A stretch of DNA of 64,000 nt from NCBI GenBank assembly GCA_963603285.1, contig CAVCMG010000006.1:29538-93537 (forward strand), given 5' to 3'. This stretch comes from UBA11957 sp963603285 (lineage in GTDB: Bacteria > Bacillota > Clostridia > Lachnospirales > Lachnospiraceae). This document shows positions 42,058 through 50,064 of the stretch, piece after piece. The notes under the pieces are model-generated. The model worked only from the letters and a program-made list of their open reading frames with translations, was not told where the DNA came from and did not search any database. Position numbers and translations under genes: made by a program. The stretch's first letter is position 1, and every line of letters starts with the position of its first letter.

Positions 42058-43077
42058 TTATGCAGCTTTCTTTTTCTTCGGAAGTTTCAGTGTACTTGTA
42101 CCATCCATGAAAGTACTGATGATCAGGACGATAACCAGCAGGCCACCGTAGATCATGCTTGCATGATATGTATTCAGGTTACCAAACATGTTAACACCGG
42201 ATGTAATGACCTGGATGATCAGTACGGAGAAGATGATGTTACCGATCTTACCAACACCGCCGTTCGGGGAGATACCTGCCAGAACGAGCAGAAGGATGAT
42301 CTTCATAACGTAGGATTCACCGTTGTCGGCTTTCGCACAGTTCAGTGTGGAAACCATCAGCATACTACCGATACCGCAGAGGATGTCGCCCAGTACGAAA
42401 GTACCGATAACCATACCGTCTGTATTGATTGCGGAGAATTTGGCAGCTTTCATGTTTGTACCGCACATGTAAACCTTCTCACCGTAGGTTGTGTATTTCA
42501 GGATCAGAGCACTGATGATGAATACGATGATGAAGATCAGCAGCGGGAACGGCAGGAAGCCGAACACATTGGAATGACCAACTTCGATGTACAGAGCCGG
42601 TACGGAGGATACAGTCTTACCACCGGTGATACCTGTGGAAACACCCAGCCATACCATCTGCATGGCAATCGTGGCGATAACAGGCGGGATACCCAGCTTG
42701 GAGATCAGCAGACCGTTGATCACACCACCGATAGCACAGATAATGGAAACAATGATAAATGCTTCAAAAATTACCAGACCGATCTGAGCATTGCTCATAC
42801 CGTCCTTTACAGCGCTTCCCATAAAGGAAACACCAACGATCGTAGCGAAGTTGCCCAGCATAACGAAGGACATATCGATACAGCCGATTAACAGACAGAA
42901 CATAACACCAAAGGCCATAACACCGAATTCCGGGAACTGCATTACGATACCTTTCCAAGTACCCAGCTGCCAGAATACACCGCCCTTAGTTACTGTGAAG
43001 ATCAGCAGTACAACGGCCATAAAGGCAAGCAGTATGGCTGTATATGGATTTTTCTTAAAAAACTCTTTAACTTTCAC
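42058..43077 (-). CDS. Sugar ABC transporter permease (RbsC family), second subunit
   Basis: 339 residues from GTG at 43077, with GGAGG eight bases upstream. About nine or ten membrane helices; RbsC/BPD_transp_2-type features include GVVNGLLISKLGIPPVIATIAM-like (IGGVINGLLISKLGIPPV) and VKIILLLVLAGISPNGGVGK, the latter matching the coupling segment with a Gly-rich loop. The C-terminus is basic. It forms the membrane pore with the upstream permease for uptake of a sugar. Last gene of the operon; the first permease ends 13 bp before it. Confidence 0.92.
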   Translation of the reverse strand: MKVKEFFKKNPYTAILLAFMAVVLLIFTVTKGGVFWQLGTWKGIVMQFPEFGVMAFGVMFCLLIGCIDMSFVMLGNFATIVGVSFMGSAVKDGMSNAQIGLVIFEAFIIVSIICAIGGVINGLLISKLGIPPVIATIAMQMVWLGVSTGITGGKTVSSVPALYIEVGHSNVFGFLPFPLLIFIIVFIISALILKYTTYGEKVYMCGTNMKAAKFSAINTDGMVIGTFVLGDILCGIGSMLMVSTLNCAKADNGESYVMKIILLLVLAGISPNGGVGKIGNIIFSVLIIQVITSGVNMFGNLNTYHASMIYGGLLVIVLIISTFMDGTSTLKLPKKKKAA

Positions 43078-43090
43078 TTTTCAGCCCTCC

Positions 43091-44101
43091 TTAACCGTTA
43101 CGACGTTTTGCCTGGATAGCAGAAATCGTAATACCTACGAGAATGATGATACCGTTGAACAGATCCTGCCAAGCTGTATCGATACCGATCAGCAGCATAC
43201 TGTTGGATACTACGGTGATCAGACCCATAGCACACATGGTACCGAATACTGTACCTTCACCACCGAAGATGCTGGCACCACCAAGGATAACGGCCGGGAT
43301 GATGGTCATCTCTTTGCCTACCAGAGCTTTCGGAATAGCCTGGCTTGTCAGGCAGACACGAAGCATACCGGCAAAACCGGCTACCATACCTACTACGGAG
43401 TAGAGGATGAATTTGGTTCTCTTTACATTGTAACCTGCACGCTCTGCGGAAACTTCGTTACCACCGATTGCATACAGGGCACGACCGAACATCGTCTTGT
43501 TCAGAACGAAGGATGTCACGATACAGAAAACAATCAGGAAAATGATCGTTACGGACAAATCGTAGCTGACCTGACGCTCACCAACGGTTGTGGTATAGGT
43601 CATCAGCTTTGCAGTACCAAGGCCTTTGAAACCAACCGGCAGCTTGGAAGTGATCTCTTTTAACTGCAGAAGACCCATGGAAATACCGGTAAACAGTGTC
43701 TGTGTACCCAGAGTTACCAGCATGGTATCCAGCTTGAAGTTTGCGATGATCAGACCGTTGAACATACCCAGCACAAGACCAATCAGCATAGCCAGAATGA
43801 AACCGGCTACCGGATTTGTCGTGCACCATCCGTTATTCAGGCAGAGTGTCGTTGCCAGGGAATAGGACAGTGCAGCGATCGCCGGAAAGGAAAGATCAAA
43901 ACCTCCGGATATCATAACGACCAGACAGCAAAGGGCGAAGATACCATCAGTAACCATAGCTCGTAAAATGGTAAAAATCTTACCCGGTACTAAGAGCTGT
44001 CCACCGGATACGATATGAATTACAATACTCAAAGCGATCAGAACGATAAAGATATAAAACTCTGTACGCTTTGTCAAACGTTTTAAAGCAGCTTTATCCA
44101 T
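43091..44101 (-). CDS. Sugar ABC transporter permease (RbsC family), first subunit
   Basis: 336 residues beginning MDKAALKRLTKRTEFYIFIV; AAGGAGG precedes the ATG and the 28 codons further upstream overlap the ATPase gene. About ten membrane helices; family segments are MVISGGFDLSFPAIAALSY, GLIIANFKLDTMLVTLGTQT and the coupling motif MTIIPAVILGGASIFGGEGT. Two different permeases per operon, rather than one homodimeric RbsC, is the arrangement of rhamnose- and autoinducer-2-type importers, which matches the RhaM-like protein nearby. Confidence 0.92.
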   Translation of the reverse strand: MDKAALKRLTKRTEFYIFIVLIALSIVIHIVSGGQLLVPGKIFTILRAMVTDGIFALCCLVVMISGGFDLSFPAIAALSYSLATTLCLNNGWCTTNPVAGFILAMLIGLVLGMFNGLIIANFKLDTMLVTLGTQTLFTGISMGLLQLKEITSKLPVGFKGLGTAKLMTYTTTVGERQVSYDLSVTIIFLIVFCIVTSFVLNKTMFGRALYAIGGNEVSAERAGYNVKRTKFILYSVVGMVAGFAGMLRVCLTSQAIPKALVGKEMTIIPAVILGGASIFGGEGTVFGTMCAMGLITVVSNSMLLIGIDTAWQDLFNGIIILVGITISAIQAKRRNG

Positions 44102-44114
44102 TACGCATTCCTCC

Positions 44115-45608
44115 TTAGCGAATAATCTCAAGAATGTTTTCTTCGGTAATATCCGAGTGGTCCATCTCACCGACGATCTTACCATCCTTCATGACGATAA
44201 CGCGGTTACAGTTGACTACTACCTCGGAGAGGTCATCGGAGATAATGATAACGGCCAGACCTTCATTGGCCAGTTCGTGTACCAGATGGTGAATATCCTG
44301 CTTGGCACCGACATCGACACCAACGGTAGGTCCGTTTAAGATCAGTACATCCAGATCGTTGCTCAGCCATTTGGACAGAACGATCTTCTGCTGGTTACCA
44401 CCGGACAGTGTAGAAGCGAACTTCCGTACATCATCTGTCTTGATGGCAAATTTCTCTTTCCAGATATTGGCATCATTAATGATATCCTGTTTCTTGATGA
44501 TACCGAACTTGTTGGAAAGACGTTTCAGGGATGACAGGGTGATATTATCTGCGATCGGCTGCTGCAGACATAAGCCCTCTGTCAGACGATCCTCCGGCAC
44601 ATAGCCGATCTTTAATTTCTGTGCAGCGATCGGGCTGGAAATCTTAACTTCCTTGCCGTTCAGTTTAACTGTACCGCTGGCCACCTTTTCCAGACCAAAG
44701 AGTGCTAAAGCCAGCTCAGTACGTCCGGATCCCAGAAGACCGGTGATACCAAGGATCTCACCTTTTTTCAGATTGAAAGTAACATCCTGACATTTCTGAT
44801 CCTTCAGTGTCAGATGCTCAACCTCCAGAACCGGCTCCTTACTGATGTTCTTCGGTACGAAGTAATCCGGCTGCAGACGGCGGCCTGTCAGGTAATATGT
44901 ATAATCGTCACGATTCAGCTCTGCAGTTGGTCCGGAATATACATTCTGACCGTTTCGCATGATGCAGACATCATCGGAGATCTCGAAGATCTCTTCTGTT
45001 TTATGGCTGATGAACATGATAGCGATACCGCTGTCACGCAGCTGACGAACTGTCTTGAACAGAGCGTCAACCTCTTTCTTGGTCAGGGCCGTTGTCGGCT
45101 CGTCCATGATGATCAGCTTTGCATTAAAAAGAAGTGCACGGCAGATGGCAACCAGCTGTTTGTCAGCGACACTCAGCTCACCCATTCTGGCGTTCAGATC
45201 AATATTGTAGCCAATTTTAGATAACGCTTCTTTGGCAGTAGCCTCCCAGCGTTTTTTGTTTACCAGTTTTTTACCGGAGGTGATCTCCGAGTTGATAGCC
45301 AGATTCTCCATAACCGTCAGGTTCGGGAAAATGGAAAGATCCTGGTAGATAACCTGGATACCCAGCTGAGTAGCTTCAGCCGGAGTGATCTTCGGAATTT
45401 CTTTTCCTTCGAATGTAACAGTACCCTCATCTCTGGTGTATACACCGGAAATGATCTTTACTAATGTAGATTTACCACAGCCATTTTCACCGGCCAGACA
45501 CATAACCTTACCCGGTCTAACTTTAAAATCTACATGGTCCAATGCGTGAACACCCGCAAAAGACTTGCAAATCCCAGACATTTCAAGTAAATATTCTGAC
45601 ATAGACAC
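44115..45608 (-). CDS. Sugar ABC transporter ATP-binding protein (RbsA family)
   Basis: 497 residues with two nucleotide-binding domains. Domain 1 is complete: Walker A GENGCGKST, signature LSVADKQL, Walker B LIIMDEPTTAL. Domain 2 has the variant Walker A LGSGRTE usual for RbsA and signature LSGGNQQK, but the Walker B acids are replaced: LILNGPT (N425, G426) instead of LILDEPT, so this site probably binds but does not hydrolyse ATP. The GTG at 45608 has AAGGAG five bases upstream; an ATG two codons later is also possible. It energises import with the two permeases and the binding protein. Confidence 0.93.
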   Translation of the reverse strand: MSMSEYLLEMSGICKSFAGVHALDHVDFKVRPGKVMCLAGENGCGKSTLVKIISGVYTRDEGTVTFEGKEIPKITPAEATQLGIQVIYQDLSIFPNLTVMENLAINSEITSGKKLVNKKRWEATAKEALSKIGYNIDLNARMGELSVADKQLVAICRALLFNAKLIIMDEPTTALTKKEVDALFKTVRQLRDSGIAIMFISHKTEEIFEISDDVCIMRNGQNVYSGPTAELNRDDYTYYLTGRRLQPDYFVPKNISKEPVLEVEHLTLKDQKCQDVTFNLKKGEILGITGLLGSGRTELALALFGLEKVASGTVKLNGKEVKISSPIAAQKLKIGYVPEDRLTEGLCLQQPIADNITLSSLKRLSNKFGIIKKQDIINDANIWKEKFAIKTDDVRKFASTLSGGNQQKIVLSKWLSNDLDVLILNGPTVGVDVGAKQDIHHLVHELANEGLAVIIISDDLSEVVVNCNRVIVMKDGKIVGEMDHSDITEENILEIIR

Positions 45609-45753
45609 GCAAACTCCTTCTCTCTAGTTTTCCGCAACGCCTGCCTCCGGCAGCTTCCGCGGATATCATTTAACCCCTACAGGCCAGCGAAGTTATCCTA
45701 ACCACTGCAGATCCCCTCTTCACCCGCAGAGTATCTGCAGTATTTAAGATACA

Positions 45754-45783
45754 TGAGGCAGAGAAGCAAGCTCCTCTGCCTCA
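45754..45783 (-). other. Stem-loop between binding-protein and ATPase genes
   Basis: Stem TGAGGCAGAG / CTCTGCCTCA with a 10-base loop, no T run; a second inverted repeat CTGCAGAT / ATCTGCAG spans 45705-45740. Such hairpins after the binding-protein gene commonly protect its mRNA and raise its level over the other subunits. The 215-bp gap holds no gene that I can see. Confidence 0.6.
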
Positions 45784-45823
45784 GTTTCATTTCATCATTC
45801 GTAGTTCAGATCAGATGTATGAA

Positions 45824-46948
45824 TTAGAGTCCGATCTCGATCCACTGATCGATGTTGTCTTTTGTGATGGCGATCTGTCCGTCACCAACGATAACTTTGT
45901 CGTTAACTGCGCAGTCTGTGTAACCTTCAACATTCAGGTTTGCAGTAGAACCGATCTCCTGACCGTTGAACAGCTGTACAGCCAGTTCGCACATAGCTTT
46001 TGCTGTAACACCAGCATCCCACAGAGCTACAGAACCAAGTGTTCCGTCAGCGATGTAGTCAGCAACCTCAGACGGCATTGCTACAGAGATAGCGAATACC
46101 TGACCTGTCAGACCCATCTCTTTGATAGCACGTGCTGCACCAGGAGCATCGAAGGAACCTGTACCAAGGATACCTTTCAGGTTCGGATATTTCTCAATAG
46201 CCTCTTTTGTCTTGTTGTAAGCGATATCAGCATCGGAATCATCTACGATTCTCTCATCCAGATATGTCATGTTCGGGTAAGCTTTCTCAGCCTGTGCGAT
46301 AGCGGCGTCAGCCCAGTTGTTCTGGGACTCCATGGTCAGAGAACCAACCATTGTTACATACTCGCCTTCCTCACCCATCTGCTCAGCCAGCTGATCCATC
46401 AGGAATGCGCCAAGACCTGTCTCATCGAATGCTTCGATATCGTAGTTAACGTTCTGCATACCGGAAGCCTCTGTAGCGATTACGATGATACCTTTGTCCA
46501 TAGCCTCTTTACAGATAGCTTCGCAGGCATCCGGATCGTTCGGACTGAAGAGCAGTGCGTCGATCTGTCCCTGGTTAACAAGGTCTGTCATGATCTGAAC
46601 CTGAGCTGCGGCGTCAACCTCTGCCGGTGCCTGATAGTTTACATCAGCGTTCCACTCAAGTACGTTTTTCTTAACGTTGTCCCACCACGGCTGGCCTTCT
46701 ACTTTACCAACGAAAGCGATACGCGGCATCTCACCTGTTGTAGCTGCTGTTTCGCCTGTTGCGGAACCAACTTCGCTTGTTGCGCTCTCTTCTGTTGCGC
46801 TGGAAGCCGGAGCTGTGCTCTCTTCTGTTGCACTCGGTGTGCTGGAAGCCGGAGCCTCAGCTGCAGAAGAACTGCTGCTGCCGCATCCAGCCATCATGGT
46901 AGCTACCATAGCTGCACTTAAGACTGTTGCTAAAACTTTCTTTTTCAT
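45824..46948 (-). CDS. Sugar ABC transporter substrate-binding lipoprotein (RhaS/LsrB-like)
   Basis: 374 residues. Signal peptide with lipobox MMAGC (C22), then a Ser/Ala/Glu/Thr-rich linker to about residue 75. The periplasmic-binding type 1 fold follows: RIAFVGKVEGQPWWDNVKK, LLFSPNDPDACEAICKEAMD, IVIATEASG, GILGTGSFDAPGAARAIKEM and DGTLGSVALWDAGVTA. The last two segments are characteristic of rhamnose/AI-2-type binding proteins. GGGAGG precedes the ATG. It is first in the transporter operon, and a LacI operator lies 129 bp upstream. Ligand is most likely a deoxyhexose; AI-2 is an alternative. Confidence 0.92.
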   Translation of the reverse strand: MKKKVLATVLSAAMVATMMAGCGSSSSSAAEAPASSTPSATEESTAPASSATEESATSEVGSATGETAATTGEMPRIAFVGKVEGQPWWDNVKKNVLEWNADVNYQAPAEVDAAAQVQIMTDLVNQGQIDALLFSPNDPDACEAICKEAMDKGIIVIATEASGMQNVNYDIEAFDETGLGAFLMDQLAEQMGEEGEYVTMVGSLTMESQNNWADAAIAQAEKAYPNMTYLDERIVDDSDADIAYNKTKEAIEKYPNLKGILGTGSFDAPGAARAIKEMGLTGQVFAISVAMPSEVADYIADGTLGSVALWDAGVTAKAMCELAVQLFNGQEIGSTANLNVEGYTDCAVNDKVIVGDGQIAITKDNIDQWIEIGL

Positions 46949-47029
46949 GTTTTTTCCTCCCTAACATTTGTAGTAAAGTTTTCGCGAATCAGGGCCGACA
47001 CGCCGGACCGCCCTGCAATGCTTATATAC

Positions 47030-47057
47030 ATAATACCATATTCGACTTTAAAGTCTA
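47030..47057 (-). promoter_or_regulatory. Putative promoter of sugar transporter operon
   Basis: Minus-strand TAGACT, 16-base spacer, TATTAT, 80 bp before the binding-protein ATG. The -35 overlaps a 12-bp palindrome GACTTTAAAGTC (47044-47055), possibly a second regulator site. Confidence 0.45.
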
Positions 47058-47076
47058 TTTTAAATTGAAATTAAAT

Positions 47077-47088
47077 TTAAACGTTTAA
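47077..47088. promoter_or_regulatory. LacI-type operator upstream of sugar transporter operon
   Basis: TTAAACGTTTAA, identical to the site at 39548-39559 including flanking bases TT and C. It lies about 20 bp upstream of the proposed -35. This supports one regulon for the transporter and the URO-D/rhaM operon. The 361-bp space 46949-47309 otherwise contains the promoter and a terminator of the neighbouring operon. Confidence 0.75.
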
Positions 47089-47184
47089 CTTTGTTTATAT
47101 TTAAACAGAAAAAGTCCATTGAACTTTTCTGTTTGTGCAAAGTGGCAACAGCTGGCAACACCCGATTTGGCACTTTTAACACAA

Positions 47185-47228
47185 GAAAACCCCTGTAAAC
47201 ATGCGGTTTATTGCACATTTACAGGGGT
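47185..47228 (-). terminator. Rho-independent terminator after J-domain operon
   Basis: Perfect 11-bp stem ACCCCTGTAAA / TTTACAGGGGT, then TTTTC on the minus strand, about 80 bp past the last small gene. Confidence 0.8.
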
Positions 47229-47309
47229 CAAAGGGGAGGATAAGTACTGTTTCTTTTGTACAGTAACAGTCTGTCCGTATCCTCCGGTTTTATACGCTGC
47301 TTTCTTTGT

Positions 47310-47462
47310 TTAAGCAGATTTTTTCTTTTTGCCGCCAAACTTTTGCACGGTCTTTCGAAGCTGGTGGATACTGCCGAGCAGATATACCACCACATAGCCG
47401 GTCATGATCCCGAACTGGATCTTCGGCACGATCTCATCCATCTTTTCTCTCTTGATCGCCAT
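47310..47462 (-). CDS. Small single-pass membrane protein
   Basis: 50 residues, MAIKREKMDEIVPKIQFG then one hydrophobic helix IMTGYVVVYLLGSIH and a basic tail ending KKKKSA. GGAAGG seven bases before the ATG supports translation; an upstream extension into the J-domain gene is rejected. It is the last gene of the operon with the J-domain protein, DUF5685 and the zinc-ribbon membrane protein. Function unknown. Confidence 0.65.
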   Translation of the reverse strand: MAIKREKMDEIVPKIQFGIMTGYVVVYLLGSIHQLRKTVQKFGGKKKKSA

Positions 47463-47511
47463 TGCACAGCCTTCCTTTCCACACCGTCCCGGTGTCCGCT
47501 CCGCCCCTGTA

Positions 47512-48204
47512 TCAGCACCGGCCGAAGCCACAACAGCAGTTGCAGCACAAATTCAGCATCAGGCACTCCATACAGCAGCTGCCCAGATTGATATTGGTCG
47601 TCTGGTAACCGAAGCCCTCGCCCATATCCTGATACCACTGGGCACCGCCGTTCTGCAGCTGGGATAAAAACTGCTGGTACTGCAGATTTCCCGGCTCCAT
47701 CTGAACGGCACGCTGGGCATCCTCCATGGCGTTGACCTGATTGCCGATGCCATAATTGGCCTGCGCACGCAGGAAATACCACCGGGCCGGACGTTCGCTG
47801 ATATTCTGCAGGACGTTCATCGCCTCCTGATACATACCGTTATGGATATAATTGGCCGCTGCGCGAAGCTCGATCGGGCCGTTGTCATAGTCCGCAGACT
47901 GGCTCTGCTGGCGGTAACCGCCAAAGCCGCCGTAACCGAACGGATCCTGCGCCGACTGGCCGCCGTAACCGTTCTGCCCATAGGCACTCTGTCCATAACC
48001 ACCGGATGTACCGCGTTCTCGTTCCTTGACAATCTGGTTGTAGGCCTCCTGGATCTCCTTGAACTTTTCTTCGGCCTGTTCCTTGTTCGGATTGTTGATA
48101 TTGGCATCCGGATGATAGGTACGGCTCAGCTTTCTGTATGCTTTTTTTATTTCTTCCATGTCGGCATTTGGTGAAACACCGAGCACTCTATAGGGATCTG
48201 TCAC
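47512..48204 (-). CDS. J-domain protein with Cys-rich C-terminus
   Basis: 230 residues from GTG 48204 (AAGGA eight bases upstream), overlapping the DUF5685 stop by 17 bp. J-domain at 2-60 with the HPD motif at 31-33 (TYHPDAN), so it should stimulate a DnaK-type Hsp70. A Gly/Tyr/Gln-rich linker (about 65-110) leads to a TPR-like helical part (YQEAMNVLQNI, AMEDAQRAVQMEPGN), then a tail with nine cysteines (CCMECLMLNLCCNCCCGFGRC split over 21 residues at the end). This is not DnaJ itself: no canonical zinc finger or client-binding domain. The Cys tail may bind metal or be lipid-modified. Confidence 0.85.
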   Translation of the reverse strand: MTDPYRVLGVSPNADMEEIKKAYRKLSRTYHPDANINNPNKEQAEEKFKEIQEAYNQIVKERERGTSGGYGQSAYGQNGYGGQSAQDPFGYGGFGGYRQQSQSADYDNGPIELRAAANYIHNGMYQEAMNVLQNISERPARWYFLRAQANYGIGNQVNAMEDAQRAVQMEPGNLQYQQFLSQLQNGGAQWYQDMGEGFGYQTTNINLGSCCMECLMLNLCCNCCCGFGRC

Positions 48205-49033
48205 TTTTCTTGTCCTTTTTTCGTTTACTTGCCATCTGATATTTTGACCATATACCACAATACAGGATATTTCGCAAAATGTCCAGATTTTCCTCAATGG
48301 GAAGAGCTTCAAAGGCCCGGGCTGCGTCCGATACGATCAGCAGAAGCAGCTGGTGCACTCTTTCGTCAAAATTTTCCTCTTTTACCCAGTCTGTGAAAGG
48401 ATTGTAGCTGCCTTTTTCCCGGTCACCTTCCACATCCTCCCAGGCATCCATAAGATAGATAAACTTACCCAGCTGGAAGCCCAGCCGTTTCAGCGTTGGC
48501 TGGAAAGCGTCCTCCTTCGGTGTAAAGATCTCGGCCATCAGATCACCGGTCAGCCCGGCGGCCAGATCAACATTGCGGCTGTCTTCCATCTCACATGCCC
48601 TGAGCCTTTGCAGATACGTCTGTATCGCCGCCATCTGGCGCGGATACCGGGCCGCGGTTTCTGTAAAGGTACGCTTCATGCCGCCGGAAAGGAGTAAACC
48701 TCCCGGCTTTTTCTCATCCTGCCAGTCGTCCAGGGCATCGTAGTAGCCCAGCAGTACATTCATATCCGCCGCATAGGCTGTAGCCTCTCCGAGGATCACC
48801 GGATGACTTTTCACCGGATGCGGCAGACAGCGCTTCTGTTCAAGCGTCGTATGCTCCTCATAGACCCCTTGGTACAGAAGGGCCAGAAAGGTCATATCGT
48901 AGTTTAAGGCAAAGCGGGAAATCTGGCCATGGCGTTTTTTCAGCTGTTCGCAGATACCACAGTAATAGGCTTTATATGTCCGCTCATCCTTGATCTTTAA
49001 TTCGTCCCGACACATCGTCAGATATCCAAACAT
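48188..49033 (-). CDS. DUF5685 family protein with prenyl-synthase-like Asp motifs
   Basis: 281 residues, mainly alpha-helical, with YYCGICEQLKKRHG near the N-terminus as in DUF5685. Two Asp-rich motifs lie on predicted helices: D99-x2-DD-x2-D106 (YYDALDDWQDE) and D196-x3-D200-x3-D204 followed by GSYNP (LMDAWEDVEGDREKGSYNP). Their spacing and the G-x-YNP ending resemble the two metal-binding motifs of squalene/phytoene synthases. Enzymatic activity is inference only; the family is uncharacterised. It is translationally coupled to the J-domain gene and follows the zinc-ribbon membrane gene by 6 bp. Confidence 0.8.
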   Translation of the reverse strand: MFGYLTMCRDELKIKDERTYKAYYCGICEQLKKRHGQISRFALNYDMTFLALLYQGVYEEHTTLEQKRCLPHPVKSHPVILGEATAYAADMNVLLGYYDALDDWQDEKKPGGLLLSGGMKRTFTETAARYPRQMAAIQTYLQRLRACEMEDSRNVDLAAGLTGDLMAEIFTPKEDAFQPTLKRLGFQLGKFIYLMDAWEDVEGDREKGSYNPFTDWVKEENFDERVHQLLLLIVSDAARAFEALPIEENLDILRNILYCGIWSKYQMASKRKKDKKSDRSL

Positions 49034-49039
49034 AGGCGT

Positions 49040-49456
49040 TTAACTCTTCTTTACAAATTCTTCGCCGCATTTCGGGCAACGGATCGAGATACGGCCCTTT
49101 CCTCTGGGCACGCGCACCTTCTGGTGGCAGCGGGGGCATTTGAAGATCTTATGCACCTTCGCGTCCTCTCTTTTTCTGCGCATATCGTCCATGAAAGCGC
49201 CACGGTTGTAGCGGATCTGGAGATACCGGTCGTTTTCTCTGCGGCGTCTGGTAAAATCCCGGGATAACAGCCGGTAGTAATCGTAAATGATCAGCGCCAG
49301 CGCGATCCAGTAAAAGATTCCCACACGTCGAAACAGCATCGACAGCAGCAGAAACACGATCGTCACAATATTTAAAAAGTGGCCATATTCGTCTATCCCC
49401 CGCTCGCCGTAGCGTCCCTGCATAAAACCGGCATACCAGCTTCTGAATCGTCTCAT
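49040..49456 (-). CDS. Membrane protein with C-terminal zinc ribbon
   Basis: 138 residues from ATG 49456 (AAGGAGG upstream). Two adjacent membrane helices (about 30-65: FLNIVTIVFLLLSMLF and FYWIALALIIYDYYRLL) are followed by a very basic cytosolic segment (RRRRENDRYLQIRYNRG) and a ribbon CPRCHQKVRVPRG then IRCPKCGEEF. First gene of the four-gene operon with DUF5685 and the J-domain protein. The basic stretch plus ribbon suggests nucleic acid or protein binding at the membrane, but the function is unknown. Confidence 0.8.
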   Translation of the reverse strand: MRRFRSWYAGFMQGRYGERGIDEYGHFLNIVTIVFLLLSMLFRRVGIFYWIALALIIYDYYRLLSRDFTRRRRENDRYLQIRYNRGAFMDDMRRKREDAKVHKIFKCPRCHQKVRVPRGKGRISIRCPKCGEEFVKKS

Positions 49457-49625
49457 ATCTGTATCCTCCTTAAAGACTGCGTACAGTCTGTATTTTCTCA
49501 TCCTGTCTGTCACCGTTTTCAGACCAACGGTGGGTTTACTGGATATAGTAAAGGTTTTATGTCAAAAAAACAATGGTTCCTCCATGAAGTTTTTCTAAAA
49601 ACTTCATAAACGCCGACCCTTTTTC

Positions 49626-49654
49626 TTGTATTTTGCCCTTCTTTTCCGTATAAT
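49626..49654 (+). promoter_or_regulatory. Putative promoter of small membrane protein gene
   Basis: TTGTAT, 17-base spacer, perfect TATAAT, 32 bp before the ATG. Confidence 0.6.
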
Positions 49655-49686
49655 AAAGCCAAAATATCCCCGTTACGGAGGTTTCC

Positions 49687-49929
49687 ATGAAAAATATCAA
49701 ACGTTATCTGGCCCTTGCCGGTGTGGTTCTGCTGGTCGGCCTGTATGTGCTAGCTCTGGTCTTTGCCTTTATCAAAAGTCCGGTGGCCAATATGCTGTTT
49801 CGCGCAGCATTTATCTCCACATTTGTCATCCCGATCTTTATCTATGCCAATATCCTCGTCTACCGCTATCTCGAGCAGCGTAAGGACAGGGATAAGGATA
49901 ACAGGGACATGCATCCGTCAGATCACTGA
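49687..49929 (+). CDS. Small two-helix membrane protein, function unknown
   Basis: 80 residues: MKNIKRYLALAGVVLL opens helix 1 (about 7-30), helix 2 is about 38-62 (FISTFVIPIFIYANILVYRYL), and the tail is charged (EQRKDRDKDNRDMHPSDH). GGAGG five bases before the ATG, its own promoter and a strong terminator support a real gene. I do not recognise a characterised family; similar short proteins are common in this group of bacteria. Confidence 0.75.
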   Translation: MKNIKRYLALAGVVLLVGLYVLALVFAFIKSPVANMLFRAAFISTFVIPIFIYANILVYRYLEQRKDRDKDNRDMHPSDH

Positions 49930-49984
49930 CATTCTTTTGTGCAGGGAAAATCTGCCCGGATTTTTACAAAGCAGCAGCTATCTG

Positions 49985-50046
49985 AAAGAGAGTCCACGGG
50001 GCTGTACAGCCTTACTACCGACTGTACAGCGCATGGACTCTCTTTT
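49985..50046. terminator. Bidirectional terminator between small membrane gene and fbp
   Basis: Outer stem AAAGAGAGTCCA / TGGACTCTCTTT and inner stem GCTGTACAG / CTGTACAGC; T run on the plus strand, A run on the left. It lies between convergent genes. Confidence 0.85.
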
Positions 50047-50064
50047 TATGCCATATAAATCTCT

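Noticed and set aside
47119..47313. 64-codon plus-strand frame between operons
   Set aside because: It runs through a terminator hairpin and has no ribosome binding site.
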